Made by a program: the position numbers and the translations under genes. A stretch of 64,000 nucleotides of DNA, taken from assembly GCA_037974965.1 (NCBI GenBank), contig JBBPFI010000004.1, positions 1,984,001-2,048,000 of the forward strand, written 5' to 3'. Shown here piece by piece: positions 38,058-50,132 of the stretch. The notes under the pieces were generated by a model. That model made no database searches, had not been told where the DNA came from, and saw only the letters and a list, made by a program, of their open reading frames with translations. The stretch is from Dacryopinax spathularia (Eukaryota > Basidiomycota > Dacrymycetes > Dacrymycetales > Dacrymycetaceae). Within the stretch, counting starts at the first letter, position 1. Every line of letters begins with the position of its first letter.

Positions 38058-40224
38058 AAAACGAAAGGGGAAGAAGTAAGAGTTGAGGAGTGGAAAGTAA
38101 TATGTTGACAAAGCTGTCGCGGATAGGCGATCCGGAGGTATGCCGTAAAGAAGGGAATGCGAGCACTTGAGAGAACGCCACACAGGGTGAAAAACGCGAA
38201 GATGAACTGGTCGTTGACCGCGGGGCGCGTTTGCGGCCACCCAGAGCAAGGGAGGAGCGCTCGCGAGAGGGAAGAGGAGAGGGAGGGTAGGAGGGGTGCC
38301 GCACCCCGGCCGCGCGCTAAAGAGACCAGCTGTAAGTATCAGAAGAGCCAGTGGCGCGTGGACAATGTTTTTAATTCCATCCGGATGATCGAACGCGGGT
38401 GAGCCAATAAGAAGCCATGCCCGCTTAGAACCGCTCGTGGATAACTGGGGAAATCTCTTACCGTTGGTGCTTAGTAGCCCGATTCGACACTCAGGATTCA
38501 GAGCCGGGTGCAGTGCTACACTTGGAACGGGGACCACAATAACCCGAATCCGACTGCCGCATATGTCGTACCGGATTGGTATGGAGTGGGAAAAGGGGCG
38601 GTGTGACTAAGAATCCAATGGAGGGAAACAGGCGCAGGGGCAGATGAACCGGGGGTGCGGCTCCCGATGCTTGCCTTGCTGTTCGTTCTCCGACCCAGGC
38701 CCCCGCGCTATCCAAGGCGCGATTCAGGCACCGGGGGTTCGGGAACGCTTAGGATGCAAATTACGATTCAGACTCGTCGCACCGTCGCACCACACTGAAT
38801 AATGGTGGCGCTGATAGCATGTCCTCCACGTTCTCAATGGAGGCTGCCACCAGAGACGGCCTCAGGATGGATGACGAGGTGGTTGCCGATGATATCAGCA
38901 AGTCATCTTTCATCGGCTACCCTGAGTGACGATGGGGCTGAAGATGGCCGTGACATGGGGCCCGCTCTGGATGGAAGCAAGGCAAACGAGCTAGATAGTA
39001 AAGGAGGCGATTCGATTAGCAAAGTGATGGCAGTCCGGGTGGAATAGGCGGGAGAAGCGGGATGGAGGGTGGAAAGGGCTCCTCGAGTGGTTGTCGGACA
39101 GCCCCCGTTGTCCGTGCTTGGCCAGTCAGGAGCATATGAAACTTCCCGCGTGTTCTCCCTTGTGGAGCCCTGGACCCTGTGTTCGGCACCACATGCCGCG
39201 TGGATGTAAGCGGTCCGTTATCGAGATCACTGACTGGAATCGCCCGCAGAGAGACTTAGGAGCTTACACCGCCACCAGGGTCCAGCTGTCAACGGAAGAG
39301 GCCTTCTTCCCCCGGACGATCAAGAGCGATGGAGCCGGTCGCGTCTGCCGCAGTCGCACCTCGGCAAGCGACGCGCTCCCACGGCTCCTCCTTTGCTCAA
39401 CCTTCCTAAGCGCGTTTCCGGTCTCGAATCCATACCACTCCCCTCACTTCCCTCATCTACACCTTATACAAACCGCATACGCGGCACATCATCGTACGAC
39501 GTCCTTACAGAGCCTGGCATAAGCTTCTCGGAGCGACTCTCGTCCGCAGCTGCTCCTTCCACCTAGAGCACCGCTTTTGACTCGATTTTCGCCATGCGTA
39601 ATGAAGCCAAGCGTAGCTACAATATTGCGTGGTAGTTTCTAATGATAAATTGAGGTGAATTTTTTCAGGATGTGGCATCGACGGTGCCACGACCAGCAAT
39701 TGTGACTGGTGTGCGCAGGCGGCTAGTGTTCGGCGTTGGCACTGCAACGGCCCGACATTCCCTTGTGATTGTTCGAGGACTTTCCTTGCTCATACACCCC
39801 GCATGACACATACGTGCGTACATCTTTGAAAGGACCCGACCCGGGCAACCCCGCTTATGGAGTCCGGCACGTCAAGTTCGCACTGATGGACACAGCAACC
39901 ACACCGCATTGCAGTCATACTGCAAATTGCTCACACCGGGCATACGCGCAAGCTTTCGCACCGAGCCTTGATGTCAGTGACATTACTGCGTGCTGAATTC
40001 AAGAAGCACGACCTTCTCCACACAATCAGGCAAAGAATTCACCCACTGATAGGATAGTTTATGTCCCAACCCGCTCAGATTAGCACCACACGGGTTGTTT
40101 GTGAAGGACGGCCCAGTAGTTGTCGATAACATCAAATTATTTCTTACTACTCTGAAGTGTTCGGAGGGTGATGAGGCAGAACTCGGCTCGGCTGCATGGA
40201 AGTAACGTAACGATGAGATGGGTA
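38058..40224. other. Long intergenic region upstream of Nrg1-like gene and downstream of MTHFR
   Basis: About 2.2 kb. It includes the Nrg1-like promoter/leader and the first of two related repeat segments (39149-39206; partner 40331-40386). No MTHFR regulatory-domain motif and no other protein family could be found on either strand. Long upstream leaders are common for Nrg-type regulators. Confidence 0.45.
39149..39206 (+). repeat. Dispersed repeat segment, copy A
   Basis: About 57 bases that align with 40331-40386 in the same orientation at roughly 80 percent identity, with the shared core TGGACCCTGTGTT. Identity was judged by eye. Family and origin are unknown. Confidence 0.6.
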
Positions 40225-41669
40225 CTACACTGCAAAATGTGGCAGCAGAATACGCCGGAGAAGCGCGAGGGACCGTGGAATGGGCTTCTCGACAGGCGGT
40301 CGGCGTCCGTGTCCGTGTGTGGCTACATGTAGTGTTCGTTGTGTGGAGCTGTGGACCCTGTGTTTGGCATCGCATGCGGCGTCGATGGAGGAGCCGCTCC
40401 CTCCGGCTAGAAGCACCGCAGGACAGTTTAGCCTCAGCTGCAAATAGCATGGTGACATTCTGACCTGGATAAGATGGTTCTTGCCTTCTTCCGGCACATC
40501 CGTAGCACTGCCGATCCATCCCAATTTATCCAGGATCCTCCAAGTGCTCTTCTCCAAATTCAGGGTGCAGAAATGAACCCCTTGAACAACGGGTCCGTCG
40601 TGGTTCTTCGACGTGATTGTGCGGATCATGTCCGTGGCGAAGTCAACTCCAAAGTTCTTCACCGCCTCATCGTCGTGCTGGAAGGCATGTTACCAGCTGA
40701 TACGCGCGGCATGAGTTCGGATCTCACGAACCTGGATAGGCTCCAGAGATGCCAGTAAGGATGGCGGGACCCGGCTCGCGCATAGCTTGGTTAGGCGGAC
40801 GAAGGATCCATACGACTGGATCGGCATAACACCCGCAAGGACAGGAACCTGAATACCTGATCCGCAAAGTCAGGCACAAGGTCCCGATTCCGAAAAGCTG
40901 GACCCTAGTTACCGATTTCGCGGACTTTCCCTAGCCAGTTCAAGAATCCGTCCGCATCGTAGAAAAGTTGAGTGATAATGAAATCTGCCCCTGCATCCAC
41001 TTTCGTCTTCAGGTGGAGCAACTCGGCATGTTCGTCCAGGTTATGCCCATCGGGATAGCCTGAACCAAGGTTAACTGATGTTCACATCATCATTATACGG
41101 CGTACCTGCAACACCAATGCAGAAGTCGTCTCCGTTACGGTTGCGGATATACTTGACGAGATCGGACGCGTGCTGGAACTGAGGATCAAATGGAATCCAG
41201 TATTCTTCTCCTCTTGGAGGATCTACATGGACACAAGAATCCAAGTCAGAAAAAAGTTCCGCAAGAATCGACTTGTCTAACCTCCGCGAAGTGCAAGAAT
41301 GTTCCGAATTCCCCGTGCTTTCGCATACTAGCGACGACGTGAGCATAATGGAAGTCATGGTGCCAAGAATTATTGTACATCCAAAGTTTCATCAAGCATT
41401 GTTCGTTCCATATTTGTACATGTCAAGTGGAGAATAACTGTGTCATTCTCTCGCAGAGCCGCTTCCGCCAGATCCAAGCTACGTTGCTTGGTAGAACCGC
41501 CGGCTCCCCATGTTACGGTGAGACCTATGGGTTTGAGCGCAGCCATACGAGGGAGACGAGCCAAGAGGTTCTCGAAGCCAGAGTCTGTCCGAGGCGGGAA
41601 AAACTCGAAAGTGAAGTACGGGCTGCTGCTTGTGGCCACATGCTGCTCGATAGCCTCGGTCAGCCTCAT
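40225..41669 (-). CDS. Methylenetetrahydrofolate reductase, catalytic domain only (regulatory domain missing)
   Basis: Reduces 5,10-methylene-THF to 5-methyl-THF for methionine synthesis using FAD. Exons (minus): 41379-41669, 41282-41327, 41106-41222, 40913-41059, 40732-40856 and 40225-40677. The first 313 residues are a complete TIM-barrel catalytic domain: FTFEFFPPRTDSGFENLLAR, VTWGAGGSTKQRSLDLA, ILHLTCTNM, GIRNILALRGDPPRGEEYW, GADFIITQLFYDAD, LAGVMPIQSY and VQGVHFCTLNLEKSTWRIL. After GKNHLIQ, where other eukaryotic enzymes continue into a SAM-binding regulatory domain, the frame runs about 79 unrelated residues to a stop. A donor-like GTCAGA at that point suggests a lost or undetected further exon. 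An in-frame ATG at 41711 could add 14 residues. It is divergent from UPF1. Confidence 0.85.
40331..40386 (+). repeat. Dispersed repeat segment, copy B, within MTHFR tail
   Basis: Partner of 39149-39206. It falls, in antisense, inside the non-homologous C-terminal tail of the MTHFR reading frame. Confidence 0.6.
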
Positions 41670-41976
41670 TTGTACCGAAAATCTTCCTGGGGCGTTTAAT
41701 GATTGTTGCACTCCAAAGCAGCACTAGAGCACGGAAAATCAAGCTGAGGTCGACAGTGCACAGGCCGGAAAGATAGCAATGTGGTCAGCCTATGTCGGCC
41801 GAGCGGTTGTAAAGTGCGCGATCATAATGTCGGCTTTTGCAATCAGCAGCACTCAGCAAGTAGCGGAAACAAATTCTGGACGCGGTGGCACATCGGGAAA
41901 CTACTAGGGACTATCGCATAACTGGTCAGAGCGTACTCATCGTCGACACTTACTCACGAACGACGACGAGGAGGAG

Positions 41977-44900
41977 ATGGATGCGTTCGAGCATTTCGAA
42001 GGAGCCTCCCAGTATGGGGCAGCCTTCGACGATACCACGTCTCTATACTCGGGCTATACCATGAACAGCACAGCTCCGACTCAGCATAATCATGCGACTC
42101 ATTCTCATCCATCCACAAACCATCACCATGGTCCATCGGCCGACTCGGTTGCTGCGCAGATGCAGAATATGTCATTGACTGCAAAGACCGAGGCACTAGA
42201 AGACCTGGACAACAATTTGGACGGTAACTTGGACGAGTCGAAGGAGGACGTGGAGCTACCAGAATGGGCTTGCAGGTATGTCGAGAGCGCTTATTGCTCA
42301 GCGCAGTGACGTGACTCACCGCCTATCTCAGTTATTGCGGCATCCATGCGCCTGCCTCAGTTGTTCGGTGCCTCATCTGTCAGAAATGGTTCTGCAACGG
42401 GCGCGGTTCTTCGTCCGCATCGCATATAGTCAACCATTTAGTTCGCGCCAAGCACAAGGAAGTCATCCTGCACAAGGAATCGCCGCTGGGCGAGACGACC
42501 CCTGAATGTTACAACTGTGGCAGCAAGAACGTTTTCATGCTCGGCTTCATCCCAGCGAAAAGCGACACTGTCGTGGTTCTGCTATGCCGCCAACCATGTG
42601 CTGCCATCTCGAAGGATATTAGTTGGAATACGAGCTTGTGGGCACCCTTGATTGATGATCGGCAGTTCCTCAGCTGGTTGGTCAAGCCGCCTAGTGAACA
42701 GGAGCAGATGCGGGCGAGGCAAATCAGCTTCCAGCAGATCAATAAACTGGAGGATCTGTGGCGCGAGAATGCCAACGCGACGTTGGAGGACCTGGAGCGG
42801 CCTGGCGTTGATGATGAACCGCAGCCCATCTTACTCCGGTGCGCCATATTTTGCAGAGTTTAATTAGGAGTACTTGTTAACGCCATGGTTGCAGATACGA
42901 AGACGCCTATCAATATCAGAACATCTTCGGTCCCTTAGTCAAGATCGAGGCGGACTACGACAAGAAGCTCAAGGAGTCCCAGACTCAAAACGATATCGTC
43001 GTTCGCTGGGATCTTGGCTTGAACCAGAAACGTGTGGCATGGTTCTGTATGCCGAAGCTGGAAAGCGGAGAAGTTCGTCTGGCTGTTGGCGACGAGCTGC
43101 GGCTACGTTACGACGGCGAGATGCACAAGCCTTGGGAGGGGGTTGGTCATGTGATCAAGATACCTAACAGTATGCGTCTGTTTCTTCCCGACCGAGTCGC
43201 TTGTTGATATTCTTGACAGATGTATCTGACGAAATCGGCTTGGAACTGCGCCGACCGGACGGTGTGCCCATCGAATGCACCCACAACTTCTCAGCGGACT
43301 TCGTTTGGAAGTCTACCAGCTTCGATCGCATGCAACTTGCAATGAAGACCTTCGCAGTAGACGAGAAGAGCGTCAGTGGTTATATCGTAAGACCCGTCTA
43401 CTCTGCTTTCAGAGACAGTAACCTAACAACCCACCAGTATCACAAGCTCCTCGGCCACGAGCTTGAGCCTCAAATTCTCCGAACGCAAATGCCCAAGAGG
43501 CCAGCTTAGCACGATGCATTCCACGTTCGACTGCTGACATACTTATAGGTTCTCCGCTCCTGGCCTGCCCGAACTCAACCACTCGCAGATGTACGCAGTC
43601 AAGAGCGTATTGCAGAAGCCGATCTCCCTCATTCAGGGTCCACCGGGTACCGGCAAGACGGTCACGTCTGCCTCTATCATCTATCATCTCTGCCGCATGA
43701 ACCCTGGACAGGTTCTCGTTTGCGCACCCTCCAACGTGGCTGTCGACCAGTTGACGGAACGTATCCACTTGACCGGCTTGAAGGTTGTTCGGTTAACTGC
43801 GAAATCCCGCGAAGCCCTCAGCTCGTCTGTCGATTTCCTTACCCTTCACCGCCTGGTTGCGGCGAATACGAGTCAGGTCGAGCTGCAGAAACTCATTCAG
43901 CTCAAGAATGAGCAGGGAGAGCTCAGCCAGAACGATGAAAAGAAGTATAAGGCACTTGTCCGCGCGAGCGAAAAGGAGATTCTGAATGCTGCGGACGTTA
44001 TTTGTTGCACCTGTGTGGGTGCTGGGGATCCGAGGCTGGCGAAAATGAAGTTCAGGACTGTCTTGATTGACGAAGCCACTCAAGCTGCCGAACCTGGTGC
44101 GTCCGTTCAAACTCTTGCTAGCTGTCGAAGTTGCTGATCGGATGGAAGAATGCATGATTCCGCTGGTGTTGGGATGCAAGCAAGTTGTCCTTGTGGGCGA
44201 TCACCAGGTTAGTTCGTTGTCCACCAGTGAAAGCTGTCTTTTGACTGCTTGTCTAGCAACTTGGTCCAGTCATTATGAACAAGAAAGCTGCTCGTGCAGG
44301 TCTCACTCAGTCGCTCTTTGAGCGCCTGATCGTATTGGGCAACCGTCCTATCCGCCTGCAAGTGCAGTATCGCATGCACCCTTGCTTGTCGGAGTTCCCT
44401 TCGAACATGTTCTACGAGGGTACTTTGCAGAACGGTGTCACCGCGCCGGAACGACTTCGCAAGAACATCGATTTCCCGTGGCCTGTGCCAGACATGCCCA
44501 TGTTCTTCTACCAGAATCTTGGACAGGAGGAAATCTCGTCGAGTGGCACGTCTTTCTTGAACAGGTTTGCCGTCCCTCGACCATCGTGGAATGCGTTGCT
44601 GATCCGAATTCCCTAGAACTGAAGCGTCCAATGTTGAGAAGATCGTGACCAAGTTCTTCAAGTCCGGCGTCATGCCGAATCAGATCGGTGTTATTACACC
44701 GTATGAAGGCCAGCGTTCGTATATCGTCAACTATATGCAGTTCAACGGCTCTCTCAAGAAGGAGCTGTACAAGGAAATCGAGGTTGCTAGCGTTGACGCA
44801 TTTCAAGGACGGGAGAAGGACTATATCATTCTGAGCTGCGTTAGGAGTAACGAACATCAAGGCATCGGTTTCTTGAACGATCCTCGACGTCTTAACGTCG

Positions 44901-45670
44901 CGCTGACGCGTGCCAAATACGGAGTGGTCATTCTTGGCAACCCGAAGGTCCTGAGCAAGGTATCTAAATTCCTTCGTTTCGTGCGGCGCAGTACTGACCA
45001 TAAATAGCATCCGCTTTGGCATTATCTGCTGACGCACTACAAGGAGAAGGGGTGCCTGGTTGAGGGACCTTTGAACAACCTGCAGCCGTCTATGATCCAG
45101 TTCAGCAAGCCTCGTCGTACTCTGGATCAAGCGATGAATCCCTTCACACGTCGTCATGAAGTCAGTGCTCGGGACGCGCTGTCGCAGGTCCCACCAAGTG
45201 ACGGGAGAAACGGAGGGACACCTAGCAGATTCGATTCCGGTTACTTACGGACGCACGACCCGCTGGCGTATATCCCGACTGACGCTCAGTCCGTCGTCTC
45301 TCAGGCACCCTATTCCAATGGTCTTCCGCTCTTCAGCACGGCCCCGGGTCCTTTCGCCGCTCCTCCGCGTCAGAACGGGCGCAAGTCAACTTACGCACCG
45401 TCAATCATTTCGCAAGACCTGCCTCAGAGCAGCCTGGGCGATGGTGCTTCGGTGGTTTCGGCAATTCCTCCCAGTCAGATTCCGCCCCAGGGCGGCATCG
45501 CGTACTCGCAGTCTGATCGCCTCAGGCGGAAGCTCTCGTTCACGTCGATGGCCGGCACGGACATGGGAACTCTGTCGACCTTTGACTATAAGAGTCAAGG
45601 CGACATTGCCGACTACGACGACATGCGTTCGCAGTACGCTCCGAGCCAATCTGGCTTCACCGAGTTCTAG
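41977..45670 (+). CDS. UPF1: UPF1/NAM7 RNA helicase of nonsense-mediated decay
   Basis: ATP-dependent 5'-3' RNA helicase central to nonsense-mediated mRNA decay, acting in the cytoplasm. Ten exons: 41977-42275, 42332-42838, 42895-43169, 43220-43386, 43438-43499, 43549-44096, 44149-44207, 44257-44564, 44617-44959, 45008-45670; 1076 residues. The Cys/His-rich UPF2-binding domain starts at [10 protein letters not shown] (about residue 100). Helicase motifs: GPPGTGKT (near 465), [37 protein letters not shown] and [11 protein letters not shown]. The C-terminal tail has several SQ dipeptides ([21 protein letters not shown]), as in phosphorylated UPF1 tails. The intron 43500-43548 has a GC donor; without splicing a stop follows at once. 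Confidence 0.97.
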
Positions 45671-46237
45671 CGGTGTGCAAACCCGAAGAGTTCCGTGGCG
45701 CAAATGGGCTTCGTAGGCGGCGATGCACCAACCGGGCTGGCATCACACTGCACGATATTGGCAGATATGCCTTGAGTGGCTGGATGCATGGATCGAGCGT
45801 CTCTCAATCCAGTTGAGGCAGGGGCCCGGGGTTGCCGTTCGCATGGTGGACTGAGCATGCCGTTGGTTGAATGATGTTCTTTTGTCAGGTCCGGCTTGTA
45901 GACCGCCATAGGCTGGCCACTGTTGTCAATCCCGCAGTGAGCTATCTTTGTGTACATCCTTAGGGCTGTGGATAATGGAAAGCAATGGCTGCCTGATATA
46001 TTAGAAACGGGTTAACGCTATTGCGTTTTGCAAGCGTTGACGTCTGCATGTTCAGCAGAAGAGATAGGTCGCCGTGTACAGCTGGCCGATAGCCTTTAAG
46101 AGAGGGTATATCCGAGGTACCCCCGCGGCTCACCCTGCACACTTCTGCGAGCCCATATCCAGTGCCTGAAGGCGCTGTTCTTGTTCACAAGCTAACGGCA
46201 CCCCCCATACCCCCTCCTCAGCCGCACCGTACGGTCC
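45671..46237. other. Intergenic region UPF1 / GNAT gene
   Basis: About 570 bp of 3' UTR plus promoter. No recognisable gene, repeat or RNA. Confidence 0.55.
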
Positions 46238-47011
46238 ATGCCTCTCTCGCTGCGCCCAGGCACACCAGAGGATGCACCCGCCCTCTCCCGGATCTGCCTC
46301 CTAACAGGCAACTACGGCACAACCGCCGAGCACCTACACTCGCACGGCGAGCTGCTCGGCCTAGTCTATGCGGAGCCATACGTCCGTCTCCCAGGAACAT
46401 ACGCATTCGTGCTCGTCGACACGCCCGACCCGACTCCGCCTGGGGGAGACAACTCGGGCACGGCGGACGGGACGGGAGATGGGACGGGCAAGGTCGTGGG
46501 GTACATTATTGGCGCGTACGACACGCCCGCGTTTGAAGAGACGATGGCGAGGGAATGGTTTCCCCCCTTAGCGGCAAGATACCCCGTGGAGGCAGAGGGG
46601 ACCGAGGCGGACAAACGCTTCTACAAGCTTTTCGCGAACGTGCGCTCGTGTTCGCTCCCTTAGTACTCCTTGTCAACCAGGCTGATAGTCATTGATTTCC
46701 GATAGCCGCCCAAGACGAGTCCCGATGTCACCGCCGTCTACCCATCACATCTACACATCGACATCCTGCCCGCATACCAGCGTTCGGGCTGGGGAAGGAG
46801 GATGCTCGACACGGCCATACGACACCTTTCGGCCAAAGGGTATAAGGGCGTCTGGGCGGGGATCGATCCGCGGAACGAGGAGGGGAGGAAATGGTACATC
46901 CGGCTGGAGTTTAGGAGGCTCGAGACGAGGGAGGGCGAGTACTGGGCGATGGATTTTGATAGGTGGGATGGGACGAGGGGGAGAGTAGAGGCGGGCGATG
47001 GTGGGGACTAG
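46238..47011 (+). CDS. GNAT-family N-acetyltransferase
   Basis: Transfers an acyl group from acetyl-CoA to an unknown acceptor. Exons 46238-46639 and 46706-47011; 235 residues. The N-terminal SLRPGTPEDAPALSRICLLT is a typical GNAT beginning (R-P-x-x-x-D-x-x-A-L). GKVVGYIIGAYDT is the central strand. LHIDILPAYQRSGWGRRML contains the acetyl-CoA pyrophosphate-binding Q/R-x-x-G-x-G motif (QRSGWG), and KGVWAGIDPRNEEGRKWYIR supplies the following strand and helix with the usual Asn. An extended acidic insert separates the first two parts. No targeting signal is seen. The acceptor, whether protein, amine or antibiotic-like, cannot be inferred. Confidence 0.82.
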
Positions 47012-48394
47012 ATGGGCGCTGCCTAGATGGAATTGTGCTCATGGGTGGCTCGGCGCCGGACATCTTATTGCGGCTAGATTTGGCTCTGTGAGGGTTACCG
47101 CTTGGCTCTACTAGCTATGCTTGACCTCAGGCTTTCGTCCAGCTATAGACGTCATACATACCCTATCGTGCTTCCTGCTGGACCCCGCTCAAGCCCGAAT
47201 GACAGGGCGAACCCGACCGGACTAGACCTCAATCTGCTCGCCGTGCAAGCAGTACTTGGGACGAGACCGCACTCTCTATTGCTCACCCAGCTCTGACGCA
47301 GAAGAGCCAGAACGTACGGTGCGGGGGAAGGCGGTGGATGGGGAAGGGTTGGGGGAATCAATGGGATCGCGATTGATGTGTACCGACGCTTGAACGAATA
47401 TTGTATGTAGCAAGCACTGCTACTAGCAGATGATGTCGATGCACGGCGACTCGGAATGAAACTATGTATGTACAAGCCAACAACTAGATCTCCCAATCCC
47501 CATGTCTCACGGAAACAGTCTCCCTCCTCCACAGCCACTCGGAATTAAACCCCTCGGTCGAGCCCATCCCCGCAAAATGGCCGCCCATCGCGCCATGTCC
47601 ATGTTGTTTTGCCCCCTCGAAAATTGCGACCGAGGCCTTGTGCTGACTGCTTCCGATCCCCGCTCTTGTGGTCCCTGAGGACTCAATCTGGGCAGCCTTG
47701 GCCCGCGAAAAGGTGACCGAGCCCGCTGGGCCGCCCACCGTGCCCCCATCGTCCCCGTCCCCTTTTCGCGCTCTTCCTCACCTCACCTCACCCGTCACCC
47801 GACTCGGCCGGGTTTGACAGCGTCGCTCCTTACAACAAACACAACAAGCCCTCCACTCCTTTAATTCTTTGTCTTTCCTTTTGCAGCTACAGTCGACATT
47901 GCAAGAGTGCACAGCAGCCGCTGCTGAACGAGAAGCGTTGCCAGCGCGCTTTTCTGTGATCGAGAGGAGGCCCGTTCTGACCGGGCTTGAGGGTCTCAGA
48001 CGCTCGTGACCTGCTCACCTCACCCAATCCATCACCTCCTTGGCCAGCCAGCCAGCCAGCACACACCCCCAAGCCCACACCGCCTCTCTCCTTCCTCTCC
48101 CGTCCCTCCCTTGGCTGACGCTGCCCTGCGTTGCGCTGTCTGTCTATTAATCAACCCGCTCCCTTTCATTCCCCCGCTCACTGCCATCCCCGCTCCCTTC
48201 GCATTCGCCTCGCTGTCGCCTGCCTTTGTGGGTTACCCATCCGCTCGGTTCGTTGACGTAGCGCAAGTAACACGCCACGCCCACACGCCCGCACGAGAAC
48301 AGCGCCTCGCCTCTTCTCGCTCTTTTCCCTCTTCTCAAGTCCTGCTCATCGTCGCTCTTTCCCATCCACCCCCTCTAGCCACCGCGAACGAACA
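47012..48394. other. Long intergenic region upstream of GH26 gene
   Basis: About 1.38 kb. The final 350 bases before the GH26 start are pyrimidine-rich with short C/T tracts. Frames on both strands are motif-free. A long 5' leader or regulatory region is likely. Confidence 0.5.
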
Positions 48395-50132
48395 ATGGCA
48401 CGCCTCGCCCTCCTCCCCTTCGTCCTCCTCTCCCTCCTCTCCTCCGCCCTCGCGCAAAACACCCGTACGCGTTCATCAACGACCGGCACGGCAACCAGCA
48501 CAGCAGGCGCAGCAGGCGCAACAGCCGCCCCTGCCGCCGCTACAGCGCTGAACGAACCTCCCGATGGCCAGCTCTACTTCGGCCTTTGGGTCGACACGTC
48601 CGTCACGTCTGGCGACTCGCCCATGGCTGCCAACACACGAGTGGGGAGGAACATCTCCTGGTTCCAGTTCTCGCAGAATATCCCTGTGGACACGTATGAC
48701 GACGTTACGGGTGTTGGGGGGATCATAAATGCTACTAAGGTGACGGAGACCGAGACGGATGCCGGTATCTATGTTACTGTATACCCTCTGCAAGGGCTGG
48801 GCGCTGTCACCCAACAGGATGTGCGTCTCCTCCCTCCAAAGCTCGCAAAGCAGAGTGTATGCTGACTTGGTTGATTGGTAATAGATGGCAGCCCTCGGCA
48901 TCCAGCTCCAATCATACGTAACAGCAGGACACGCCGTCTTCCTCCGTTTCGCGCCCGAGATGAACGGAAACTGGTTCCCGTACGCGACCCAACCAAGCGC
49001 ATTCGTATCCACCTGGCGAACGCTATACAACACCGTCAAGCAGTCCTGCTCGTCCTGCGCGTTCGTCTGGTCGCCTAATGCGGCCATCGGCTATCCGTAC
49101 GGCATCACCCTGGACTCTGTTACCCTCCCGGCCGACCAGGCTCTGCTGGACACAAATGGGGACGGCCAGCTGGACCTGAACGACGATGCCTACTCGCCCT
49201 ATTACCCAGGGGATCAGTACGTAGACTGGAACGGAGTGTCCTACTACTACAAAGGAAACTTCCCGAACGACTATAACGTTATCCAGCCCCAGGGGTTCTT
49301 CGAGGGATCGATGACGGGTGTGTTGCCCGCGGTGGACGAGATTGGACAGACGCAGACGCAGTACACGCCGTTTTATGGTTCGTACTGTATGAAGCATCCG
49401 TGCATGCTTTCCGAGTCGTACGTCCCTCTCTCTCCGTCCTTCTCACCTTCTCTCCCTCTCACCTTCTCTCCCTCTCACCTTCTCTCCCTCTCACCTTCTC
49501 TCCCTCTCACCTTCTCTCCCTCTTATTCTCTCCCTTTCTTCCTCTCACCTTCTTTCCCTCCGTTCCTTCTTTGCTCCGCATCGCAAGACAAAAACAGATA
49601 CTAACCCACCCCGTGCAGCGGCGCAGCATGGAAAGTGAACCAAACGGGCATCCCCGACTGGCTGACCGACCCCCCCACACAAGAACAAGTCGAAGGTGCC
49701 TGGTGGCGGGACGGCATAACAAACGCCACCTTCCTCTCCACCTACCCGCGACTCAAAATGATCATGAACTTCGAGTGGGAGAAAGTCGAGTCGGACGGGA
49801 ACATCCCCACTCTCCGAGACTTCCGCCTCACAAACGCCACTGATGTCCTGCAAGCGTTCGTGCAGGATCTGGAGGGCGTAGCGCAGCGGTACATATGGGC
49901 GAACTATAAGGCCCCGCCTCCCCCCGGCTCGGGGGGAAGTAATCCGGATGCACAAGTGCCGATGCCGCAGGTGACCGTGCATCGCGCTACGCCGTATAGA
50001 GCTACGACGCCAACAGCGCTCAGTTTGTTCTTCTCGGCCGCGAGCAGTCTGTGGGAGGAAGCGAGGATGTGGGTCGTCTTGGGGACGGCTGTGGGAGCGG
50101 GCGTTGTGGCGGGTGTGGGGCTGGTGCTCTGA
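48395..50132 (+). CDS. GH26-type glycoside hydrolase, secreted and probably GPI-anchored
   Basis: GH26 enzymes mostly cleave beta-mannans, some other beta-glycans. Exons 48395-48820, 48885-49417, 49619-50132; 490 residues. The N-terminus is a clear signal peptide (ARLALLPFVLLSLLSSALA), then a Thr/Ala-rich linker. The catalytic domain contains FLRFAPEMNGNWFPYA (acid/base Glu, matching the GH26 HEMNG block), FVWSPNAAIGY, and IMNFEWEKVESDG with the likely nucleophile Glu. NGDGQLDLNDDAY resembles a calcium loop. The chain ends in a hydrophobic segment (GTAVGAGVVAGVGLVL) with no following charged residues, as in GPI-anchor signals. It would thus act at the cell surface or wall. Intron 2 contains a 16-bp minisatellite. 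Substrate is not determinable here. Confidence 0.83.
49441..49520. repeat. 16-bp minisatellite, five perfect copies, intronic
   Basis: Five identical tandem units TCTCACCTTCTCTCCC in the second intron of the GH26 gene, followed by decayed C/T-rich copies. On the coding strand it makes a long pyrimidine tract ahead of the 3' splice site and enlarges that intron to 201 nt, far above the local norm. Confidence 0.9.

Noticed and set aside
38058-38537. In-frame upstream extension of the Nrg1-like protein
   Set aside because: The extension is hydrophobic/Pro-rich and unlike an Nrg1 N-terminus. The ATG before ELSSILNPE is a better start, so the region is treated as leader.
39983-40519. Minus-strand open frame as the missing MTHFR regulatory domain
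   Set aside because: None of the conserved C-terminal MTHFR segments (such as the FPNGRWG or GWGP blocks) can be found in it.
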